NCBI GenBank assembly: GCA_035507915.1
Contig: DATJNS010000476.1
Coordinates: 1-8,306, forward strand
Source: JACQAI01 sp035507915
GTDB lineage: Bacteria; Pseudomonadota; Alphaproteobacteria; Elsterales; Elsteraceae
Reading direction: 5' to 3'
DNA length: 8,306 bases
In this document: positions 1-5,125 of the stretch, one piece after another
Layout: every line of letters starts with the position of its first letter
Numbering within the stretch: the stretch's first letter is position 1
The notes under the pieces: generated by a model
Seen by the model: only the letters and a program-made list of their open reading frames with translations
Told to the model about the DNA's origin: nothing
The model's database searches: none
Position numbers and translations under genes: made by a program

Positions 1-28
1 GCGACGCGCGACGCCTAGCCCCGGTCCG

Positions 29-42
29 TTGATCTGGATCAA
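29..42 (+). promoter_or_regulatory. FNR/FixK/Anr-type binding site (TTGATCTGGATCAA)
   Basis: Both half-sites, TTGAT and ATCAA, are perfect and separated by four bases, which is the established consensus for CRP/FNR-superfamily oxygen regulators (FNR, FixK, Anr). The centre lies at 35.5. Activation at the usual class II position (-41.5) would put the transcript start near base 77 and the -10 element at 65-70. Those bases read TAGGGT, which keeps the first, second and last positions of TATAAT. The site therefore fits control of the dioxygenase gene starting at 78. It could instead serve a divergent gene to the left of the window, which cannot be seen here. Confidence 0.75.
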
Positions 43-64
43 ACCCGCGGCGGCCGCGCGGCGC

Positions 65-70
65 TAGGGT
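65..70 (+). promoter_or_regulatory. Candidate -10 element (TAGGGT), or Shine-Dalgarno AGGG, for the dioxygenase gene
   Basis: These six bases sit where the -10 box of a class II FNR-type promoter would fall, given the box centred at 35.5. The implied start of transcription is at about base 77, next to the ATG at 78, which would give a leaderless or nearly leaderless mRNA. The same bases contain AGGG (66-69), eight bases before the ATG, which could be a modest ribosome binding site if transcription starts further upstream. Both readings cannot be fully true at once, and the sequence does not decide between them. Confidence 0.35.
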
Positions 71-77
71 CGGCGCC

Positions 78-1106
78 ATGGCACCGGATGCGAGCGCACC
101 GCCGCCGAACGAGCCCAACCAACTCTTGCACGACGTCGCCCATCTCGGGCACGTCGAGCTCCTGACGCCGCGGCTCGACCGCTCGGCCTGGTTCTTCCGC
201 GACGTGCTCGGCATGGAGGTCGTGCACGAGACGGGCTCGGCGGTTCATCTGCGCGGCTACGGCGACCATGCGCTCACGACCCTGACCTTGACGGCGGCGG
301 CGCGTCCGGGCGTCGGCTGCATCTCGTGGCGCGCGGCGAGCCCGGCGGCGCTCGAACGGCGCGTGCGGGCGATCGAGGCGGCGGGACGCGGTGACGGCTG
401 GCGCGACGGCGCGCTCGGTCGCGGCCCCACCTATCGCTTCACCGATCCCGACGGCCACCGCATGGCGGTCTATTACGAGGAGACGCCGTATCGCGCGCCG
501 GAGCATCTGCGCTCGAGCCTGAAGAACCAGCCGATGCGTTACGTCGGCCGCGGCGTCAACGTGCGACGCATCGACCACCTGGCGCTGCTCTGCCGCGACG
601 TCGCGGCTAACCGGCGCTTCATGCAGCGCGAGCTCGGCTTCCGCCTGCACGAGCAGGTGCGCTTCCAGCGCGGCGCGGTCGAGATCGGCTCGTGGCTCAG
701 CCCGTCCTTCCTGCACCACCAGATCGCGTACGTCGTCGACACCAAGGGCGGTAGCGGCCGCCTGCACCATTTCTCCCTGTGGGTCGACAACCGCGACGAC
801 GTGCTGCGCGCGGCCGACATCCTCAGCGAGCACGACATCTTCATCGAGGCGGGGCCAGCCAAGCACAACAACTCGCAGGGCTTCTACCTCTACGCCTACG
901 AGCCGGGCGGCAACCGCATCGAGGTCTATACCGGGAGTTTCCTGGTGTTCGCGCCCGACTGGCAGCCGGTGATCTGGAACGAGGCCGAGCGGGGCACCGG
1001 CGTGTATTGGGGCGGCGCGCTGCCCGACAGCTTCCTGAGCTACGCCACGCCCGATCTCGCGGCCGAGACCGTCGCGGTCGACGCACCATTGTTCGATCCG
1101 CGCTGA
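78..1106 (+). CDS. VOC-family extradiol dioxygenase, catechol 2,3-dioxygenase-like
   Basis: This 342-residue protein has two vicinal-oxygen-chelate modules (about residues 20-135 and 162-290), the layout of type I extradiol ring-cleavage dioxygenases. These enzymes use Fe(II), or sometimes Mn(II), and O2 to open catecholic rings next to the hydroxyls in the cytoplasm. The second module carries the complete catalytic set by motif comparison with XylE: metal ligands H167 (RRIDHLAL), H231 (RLHHFSLWV) and E282 (GNRIEVYTG), plus H214 (HHQIAYV) and Y272 (YLYAYEPGG) at the positions of the XylE active-site His and Tyr. The first module has lost the set (Cys81 where a His ligand would be), as is usual for the structural N-terminal module. 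The length is slightly above the usual 290-320 residues, with about 35 extra residues after the last ligand. The ATG at 78 leaves a short Pro-rich lead before the first module. The exact catechol substrate cannot be told. An FNR-type box lies just upstream. The gene stands alone on this strand and converges on the four-gene run at 1132-4551. Confidence 0.88.
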   Translation: MAPDASAPPPNEPNQLLHDVAHLGHVELLTPRLDRSAWFFRDVLGMEVVHETGSAVHLRGYGDHALTTLTLTAAARPGVGCISWRAASPAALERRVRAIEAAGRGDGWRDGALGRGPTYRFTDPDGHRMAVYYEETPYRAPEHLRSSLKNQPMRYVGRGVNVRRIDHLALLCRDVAANRRFMQRELGFRLHEQVRFQRGAVEIGSWLSPSFLHHQIAYVVDTKGGSGRLHHFSLWVDNRDDVLRAADILSEHDIFIEAGPAKHNNSQGFYLYAYEPGGNRIEVYTGSFLVFAPDWQPVIWNEAERGTGVYWGGALPDSFLSYATPDLAAETVAVDAPLFDPR

Positions 1107-1131
1107 GCCGCGCGCGCGTCGAGCCGCAGGG

Positions 1132-1608
1132 TCACTCGCCGGTGATCTGGAGCGCCTTCAGGTTCGACAGGGTGATCTGATTGAGCGGGATGCGGCGCTC
1201 GCGCGCGACGCGCGCCGCCTTGACGATGACGTCGCGGAAGCCGGCGAGCCGCGAGTCGAGCTTGATGGTCGTCTTGGCGTCCTTGAGGGTGATCTCCATC
1301 CAGCCGTCCGACTTGTCGCGCTTGGTCGCGTAGTAGGCCAGGGTCATGCGCGCGAGCTCGTCCCAGCGCACGCGCGTGCTGCGGAAGCTCGTCACCGTGA
1401 CGGCCTCGTCGTCGAGCGACACGATGGCGCGGTGGCGCTCGACCGTGCGGGCGACGAAGAAGGCGCACAGCGCCGCGATGACGAAGAACACGATCCCCAT
1501 CGCCGTGCCGGGGCCCCAATAGAGCACGACCGCGGCCACCAGGAGGCCGCTGCCCGCGTAGGCGTAATCCTTGACCAGGGCCTGCGGCGGATAGCGGTGG
1601 ACGCTCAT
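1132..1608 (-). CDS. Small membrane protein with cytoplasmic PH-like domain, function unknown
   Basis: The protein has 158 residues. Two hydrophobic helices (about 17-32 and 35-54) form a hairpin anchor, and a soluble region (about 60-158) follows. That region alternates short beta-type stretches (AIVSLDDEAVTVTS, WMEITLKDAKTTIKL) with a final amphipathic helix (residues 120-139), which resembles bacterial PH-like domains. The family assignment is inferred from fold pattern, not from a recognised signature. The ATG at 1608 overlaps the stop of the CoA-ligase-like gene as ATGA, a standard sign of translational coupling, and AAGGGG lies eight bases upstream as a ribosome binding site. It is the last gene of the run; its stop is 25 bp from that of the convergent dioxygenase gene. 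I do not know its role. The same frame stays open far upstream, but that extension only shadows the neighbouring genes. Confidence 0.8.
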   Translation of the reverse strand: MSVHRYPPQALVKDYAYAGSGLLVAAVVLYWGPGTAMGIVFFVIAALCAFFVARTVERHRAIVSLDDEAVTVTSFRSTRVRWDELARMTLAYYATKRDKSDGWMEITLKDAKTTIKLDSRLAGFRDVIVKAARVARERRIPLNQITLSNLKALQITGE

Positions 1609-3059
1609 GCGCCGCGCCCCTTGAAGCCGAGCGGGCCGGCGTTGGTCGAGCGCGCGCGCTCGCGCAGCGCCGGATAGCGCGCGACCTGGGCGGCGCACTC
1701 GGCCATCGCCTCGACGTCGTCGAACATCGGCACGCCGGCCGCCTCCATCGCGGCGAACCACTCGGCCTTGCCCTCGAGCGTGCCCATCATGCTGTGCATC
1801 ACCGGCAGCGGCGCGGCCTCTGCGACGCGCGCGAGCGCGCGGATCACCGGCGCGGCATCGACCATGAAGGGCACGACGTGGATCATCAGGATGGCGTCGA
1901 ACGCGTCCTTGGCGGCGAATGCCAGCTCGAGCGTCGGCTCGAAGCGATCTTCGCGCGCGTCGGCCAGGAGGTCGATCGGGTTGGCGACCGACGCCTCCGG
2001 CGGCAGCATCTCGCGCAGCCGCGCCGCCATCGCGTCGGGCAGCGCTGGCAATTCGAGGCCCTCGGCGGCGGCGCGGTCGGCGCACACGACGCCCGGACCG
2101 CCCGAGTTCGACAGCACGAGCACGCGCTTGCCGAAGCCGCGCGGGAAGCGCCCGAAGCCCTTGGCGGCGAGCAGCAGCCGGCGCAGCGAGTCGACGCGCA
2201 CGATGCCGCACTCGGCGAGAAAGCCGTCGATCGCGGCGTCGCTGTTGGCGATCGCGCCGGTATGCGCCGCGGCGGCGCGCGCGCCCGGGTCGGTGCGGCC
2301 GCCGAACAGCGCCACCACCGGCTTGGTCGCGGCGACCGTGCGCGCGACGCTGCGGAAGCGCGCCGGATCCTCGATCGCCTCGATGTAGAGCAGCACCGCG
2401 CCGATCGTCTCGTCGCGGCCGAGATGGTCGAGATAGTCCTCGACGCCGAGATGCATGGCGTTGCCGACCGACACCAGGGTCGCGACCGGCAATGCCATGC
2501 GGTGCGACGCCGCGATCATCTCCTCGGCGATCGCGCCCGACTGGGTGACGAAGGCGATCGCCGCCTCGCCCGGCGCCGCGCCGCGCGGCATGTCGCGCAG
2601 GAAGGTCGCCGCGAAACGGCTCGACCCGGACCCCTGCACGATGCCGTGAATGATGCCGGCGCAGTTCGGGCCCGCGATCGTGATGCCGTGCTCGGCGGCG
2701 AGCGCGCGCACCTCGCGGTCGCGCGCGCGGCCGGGCTCGCCGGCCTCGGCGAAGCCGCCGGGCAGGATCAGGAGGTTGCGGTGGCCGGTGCGCGCGGCCT
2801 CGCGCACGACGTCGGGGATGGCGTCGGGGCGGATCACCACGACGACGAGATCGGCCGGCGCCGCGAGCTCGCTCAACGAGGCGGCGACCGGCAGATCGAA
2901 CAACGTGCCGCCCTTGGGGTTGATCGGATGGACGACGCCGCCGTAGCGGCTGATGCGGAGGTTCTGCAGGATGGCGCCGCCCGACGAGGTGGGCCGCGCG
3001 CCGGCGCCGACCACGGCGACGCTGCGCGGCGCGAAGAACGGACGCAGGTCGCGCGCCAT
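1605..3059 (-). CDS. NDP-forming acyl-CoA synthetase, alpha-subunit type (CoA-binding, no ATP-grasp domain)
   Basis: This 484-residue protein belongs to the ADP-forming acyl-CoA synthetase/succinyl-CoA ligase superfamily, which couples acyl-CoA and NTP through a phosphohistidine. An N-terminal Rossmann CoA-binding domain runs from about 8 to 135 (SVAVVGAG, NPKGG, ILPGGFAE, GPNCAG). A ligase-type domain follows at about 165-290 (TQSGA, VGNAMHLGVEDYL, LLYIEAIED). A third domain spans about 312-460 (NSGGPG at 318, NPIDLLAD at 360). The motif AHTGAIANSD supplies the likely phosphoryl-carrier His266, and E227 is the likely partner acid. Fused family members add a C-terminal ATP-grasp module and reach about 700 residues. 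Here the protein ends before it, and the next gene begins at the stop codon, so a separate beta subunit would be needed for nucleotide chemistry; none is in the window. The start is well supported: ATG follows the exonuclease stop TAG with no gap, and GGAG lies six bases before it. The acyl substrate is unknown. Confidence 0.85.
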   Translation of the reverse strand: MARDLRPFFAPRSVAVVGAGARPTSSGGAILQNLRISRYGGVVHPINPKGGTLFDLPVAASLSELAAPADLVVVVIRPDAIPDVVREAARTGHRNLLILPGGFAEAGEPGRARDREVRALAAEHGITIAGPNCAGIIHGIVQGSGSSRFAATFLRDMPRGAAPGEAAIAFVTQSGAIAEEMIAASHRMALPVATLVSVGNAMHLGVEDYLDHLGRDETIGAVLLYIEAIEDPARFRSVARTVAATKPVVALFGGRTDPGARAAAAHTGAIANSDAAIDGFLAECGIVRVDSLRRLLLAAKGFGRFPRGFGKRVLVLSNSGGPGVVCADRAAAEGLELPALPDAMAARLREMLPPEASVANPIDLLADAREDRFEPTLELAFAAKDAFDAILMIHVVPFMVDAAPVIRALARVAEAAPLPVMHSMMGTLEGKAEWFAAMEAAGVPMFDDVEAMAECAAQVARYPALRERARSTNAGPLGFKGRGA

Positions 3060-3854
3060 CTAGAGCTCCAGGGTCGCGGTCACCGGCACGTGATCGGTCG
3101 CCGGGGTCCAGCCGCGCACCGCGCGCGCGACGTGAAAGCTCTCGAGGGCGCGCGCGAGCGGCGGCGTGACCCAGACGTGATCGAGCCGGCGGCCGCGGTC
3201 GCTCTTGGCCCAGTCGCGGTTGCGATAGCTCCACCAGCTGTAGAGCTTCTCGGTCGCCGGCACGAAGTGTCGGATCGCGTCGATCCAGCCGGCGCTGCGC
3301 TGCAGCCGGCCGAGCCGCTCGACCTCGACCGGCGTGTGGCTCACCACCTTGAGGAGCTGCTTGTGCGACCACACGTCGTTCTCGAGCGGCGCGATGTTGA
3401 GGTCGCCGACCAGGATCATGGGCCGGTCGGCCCGGCGCTCGGCCGCGAACCAGGCGGCGGTCTCGTCGAGGAACTGCAGCTTGTGGGCGAATTTGGGATT
3501 GACCGCGGGGTCGGGCTCGTCGCCGCCCGCCGGCACGTAGAGATTGTGCAGCTCGACGCCGTCGATGCGCACCGTCGCGTGGCGGCAGTCCGCTTTGCCG
3601 CACCAGCCCATCGCGGTCGCCGCCTCGAACGGCAGCTTGGAAAAGATCGCGACGCCGTTGTAGCTCTTCATGCCGTGCACGAAGCTGTGCGGATATCCCA
3701 GCGCCGCGATCTCGGCGCGCGGAAAATCCCCGTCGATCACCTTGGTCTCCTGCAGGCACAGCACGTCGGGTTGCTGCGCGCGCACAAAACGCCTGACGCT
3801 CCTCAGGCGCATTCGGATGGAATTGACGTTCCAGCTCGTGACGGTGAGGCGCAT
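3060..3854 (-). CDS. xth: Exodeoxyribonuclease III (class II AP endonuclease, base-excision repair)
   Basis: This 264-residue cytoplasmic enzyme is close in length to E. coli ExoIII (268). The family cuts DNA 5' to abasic sites and removes 3' blocking groups and 3' nucleotides, using a divalent metal. All key positions of the exonuclease-endonuclease-phosphatase fold are visible: N9 (TSWNVNS), E36 (LQETKV), Y106 (HNLYVPAGG), D151 and N153 (VGDLNIAP), D225 (RRLDHVWVTPP), and D254-H255 (ATDHVPVTA). The protein looks intact and active. It lies between two metabolic genes in a tight run: 13 bp after the FAH-family gene, and its stop TAG is followed directly by the next ATG. No strong Shine-Dalgarno is seen before its own ATG, only GGCGGCGC, so it may depend on coupling to the gene before it. 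The grouping with catabolic genes is probably operon convenience rather than shared function. Confidence 0.95.
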   Translation of the reverse strand: MRLTVTSWNVNSIRMRLRSVRRFVRAQQPDVLCLQETKVIDGDFPRAEIAALGYPHSFVHGMKSYNGVAIFSKLPFEAATAMGWCGKADCRHATVRIDGVELHNLYVPAGGDEPDPAVNPKFAHKLQFLDETAAWFAAERRADRPMILVGDLNIAPLENDVWSHKQLLKVVSHTPVEVERLGRLQRSAGWIDAIRHFVPATEKLYSWWSYRNRDWAKSDRGRRLDHVWVTPPLARALESFHVARAVRGWTPATDHVPVTATLEL

Positions 3855-3867
3855 CGCGCCGCCGGCG

Positions 3868-4551
3868 CTAGCCGATCGTGATCTTGAGCGTGTCGACGCC
3901 CTCCACGAAACCCTCGAGCACGTCGCCCTTGACCACCGCGGCGACGCCTTCGGGCGTGCCGGTGTAGATCAGGTCGCCGGCCGCGAGCTCGACCAGGCCG
4001 GAGAGGTAACTGATGGTCTCCGGGATGTTCCAGATCAGGTCCTGGATGTCGCCCTTCTGGCGCTCCTTGCCGTTGACCTTGAGCCAGATCGCGCCCTTCG
4101 CGACGATGCCCGTCTTGGTCACGGGGTGGATCGCCGTGCACGGCGCCGAGTGATCGAAGCCCTTGCCCATGTCCCACGGCCGGCCCTTGTCGCGCGCCTG
4201 GCCCTGCAGGTCGCGGCGCGTCATGTCGAGCCCGACCGCGTAGCCGAAGATGCAGGCGTTGGCCTTGTCGACCGGGATGTTGGCGCCGCCGCTCTTCAGC
4301 GCGACCACGAGCTCGATCTCGTGGTGCAGGTTCTTGGTCTGCGGCGGATAGGGCATCACGGCGTTGTTGGGCACGATCGCGTCGGCCGGCTTCATGAAGA
4401 AGAACGGCTCCTCGCGGGTCGGATCGCTGCCCATCTCGCGCGCGTGCGCCGCGTAATTGCGCCCGACGCAGTAGATGCGGCGGACCGGAAAGGGATCGCC
4501 GCCGACCACGGGGATCGTGGTCACGGGCAGGGCGGGAATGGCGTATTTCAT
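3868..4551 (-). CDS. Fumarylacetoacetate hydrolase family protein, probably fumarylpyruvate hydrolase-like
   Basis: The 227-residue protein has the FAH fold, in which a divalent metal polarises a beta-diketone or 2-oxo acid for C-C cleavage in the cytoplasm. Metal ligands are seen as E78 and E80 (NLHHEIELVVAL) and D109 (GYAVGLDMTRRDLQ). Other family marks are VGRNYAAHAREMG (29-41), FFFMKPADAIV (50-60), GRPWDMGKGFD (123-133) and YTGTPEGV (196-203). The compact length, the RRIYCVGRNYA opening and the RRDLQ/KGRPWDMGKGFD region recall fumarylpyruvate hydrolases of the gentisate pathway (NagK type), which give fumarate plus pyruvate. Acylpyruvase or oxaloacetate decarboxylase activity (FAHD1 type) is also possible. 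The ATG at 4551 is chosen because homology begins just after it; the frame stays open to 5028, but that part runs over the upstream membrane-protein gene. GAGGG lies about 15 bases upstream, a weak ribosome binding site. It is the first gene of the run through 1132. No gentisate dioxygenase or maleylpyruvate isomerase is in the window. Confidence 0.88.
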   Translation of the reverse strand: MKYAIPALPVTTIPVVGGDPFPVRRIYCVGRNYAAHAREMGSDPTREEPFFFMKPADAIVPNNAVMPYPPQTKNLHHEIELVVALKSGGANIPVDKANACIFGYAVGLDMTRRDLQGQARDKGRPWDMGKGFDHSAPCTAIHPVTKTGIVAKGAIWLKVNGKERQKGDIQDLIWNIPETISYLSGLVELAAGDLIYTGTPEGVAAVVKGDVLEGFVEGVDTLKITIG

Positions 4552-4593
4552 GGCGGCGGAGACACCCTCGTCGTCGAAAATTCGCGAGCCTGA

Positions 4594-4622
4594 GGCGTAT
4601 GCGGTTTTTGGCCGTCTGACAA
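4594..4622 (-). promoter_or_regulatory. Weak candidate promoter for the FAH-exonuclease-CoA ligase run
   Basis: Read on the - strand, TTGTCA (4617-4622) matches five of six bases of the -35 consensus. Seventeen bases further on, TACGCC (4594-4599) is a poor -10 match. The position, about 43 bp before the ATG at 4551, is right for the first gene of the four-gene run. The -35 lies in the loop of an inverted repeat (4602-4634), so a repressor binding that dyad would block it. The poor -10 keeps confidence low. Confidence 0.25.
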
Positions 4623-4634
4623 GCCGCCAAACCG
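4602..4634. repeat. Inverted repeat (CGGTTTTTGGC / GCCAAACCG) in the intergenic region
   Basis: On the + strand the left arm CGGTTTTTGGC (4602-4612) pairs with GCCAAACCG (4626-4634), giving nine base pairs with a two-T bulge and a 13-base centre. It lies in the 115-bp gap between the FAH-family gene and the membrane-protein gene, over the candidate -35 element. It could be an operator for a dimeric regulator of the four-gene run, or an RNA hairpin. No run of T follows it on the - strand, so it is a poor terminator. Confidence 0.45.
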
Positions 4635-4661
4635 AAACCGCGGCCGCAGCGGCGGGCCGCG
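4629..4661 (-). terminator. Terminator-like hairpin after the small membrane-protein gene
   Basis: Read on the - strand, five bases after the stop codon at 4667, CGCGGCC and GGCCGCG form a seven-base-pair GC stem (4655-4661 with 4639-4645) around a nine-base loop. The tail reads GTTTCGGTTT, a broken T-rich stretch rather than a clean U-tract. It would be a moderate rho-independent terminator separating the chemoreceptor pair from the FAH run. In DNA this GC-rich such stems also arise by chance. Confidence 0.35.
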
Positions 4662-4666
4662 TCGCG

Positions 4667-5095
4667 TCAATCGATCGAGATGGCCGTCCAGCCGGCGCGC
4701 TTGGACGACGCGCGCATCGCGATGTGGTAGGCGGCCGCAGCGCCGACCGCCCAAAGCGCCAGGATCGCGAGCACGCGGTTGGCCGCCGCAATGCCGGGGT
4801 CGACCGCGGCGACATCGAACAGGCCGGCGACCGCGTGGAGCACGGTGCCGAGGGCGCACACGGCGAGCGGCCACACCGCCCGGCCGAGCCGCGCCACGGC
4901 GAGGACGACCACGCCGTACAGCAGGCCGACGACGACGCCCGGAACCACCATGTCGATCGCGAATATGACCGCGCACGACAGCAGCGCACCGATCGCGCGC
5001 CAGTCGCGGCGCGCCGCGCCCGACGCAAGCGCGCCGACGGAGGCCGCCGGCAGCAGCACCTGGTCCGAGTTCTTCATCCAGTAGGCGTCGTGCAT
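4667..5095 (-). CDS. Orphan four-helix membrane protein resembling the N-terminal sensor region of histidine kinases
   Basis: This 142-residue protein has four hydrophobic helices at about 34-51, 53-70, 74-93 and 106-125, and short soluble ends, so it sits in the inner membrane. The pattern FAIDMVVPGVVVGLLYGVVV, with D48 and P52, followed by a turn and NRVLAILALWAV (N106, R107, W115), resembles from memory the membrane-embedded input region found before PAS/kinase domains in many proteobacterial sensors. Here nothing follows helix 4 but about 17 residues, so no kinase, GGDEF or HAMP module is attached. The start at 5095 is supported by AGGAG five bases upstream; a second Met at 5077 is possible. 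It begins 30 bp after the chemoreceptor stop and is probably co-transcribed with it. The frame is intact and ends cleanly just before a hairpin. The function is unknown and the sensor resemblance is inference. Confidence 0.78.
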   Translation of the reverse strand: MHDAYWMKNSDQVLLPAASVGALASGAARRDWRAIGALLSCAVIFAIDMVVPGVVVGLLYGVVVLAVARLGRAVWPLAVCALGTVLHAVAGLFDVAAVDPGIAAANRVLAILALWAVGAAAAYHIAMRASSKRAGWTAISID

Positions 5096-5125
5096 TCCAG
5101 CTCCTGATCTACGGACGTTGAAAGC

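Noticed and set aside
1107..1131. Bidirectional terminator between the convergent dioxygenase and membrane-protein genes
   Set aside because: The 25 bp are a CG-rich stretch with no clear stem-loop and no T or A run on either strand, so nothing there supports a terminator.
1132..3759. An 875-residue open frame on the - strand that would fuse several genes into one large protein
   Set aside because: Only its last 158 residues (from the ATG at 1608) look like a protein. The rest is Arg/Ala/Gly-rich and lies out of frame over the exonuclease III and CoA-ligase genes, which have complete family motifs.
1794..3881. A 695-residue open frame on the + strand
   Set aside because: It is antisense to the CoA-ligase-like and exonuclease III genes, with a low-complexity His/Arg/Asp/Ala composition and no recognisable motif. 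This is typical of frames opposite GC-rich coding DNA.
4552..5028. N-terminal extension of the FAH-family protein up to 5028 (386 residues)
   Set aside because: The extension is Arg/Ser/Cys-rich, overlaps the membrane-protein gene out of frame, and adds nothing homologous. Family similarity begins directly after the Met at 4551.
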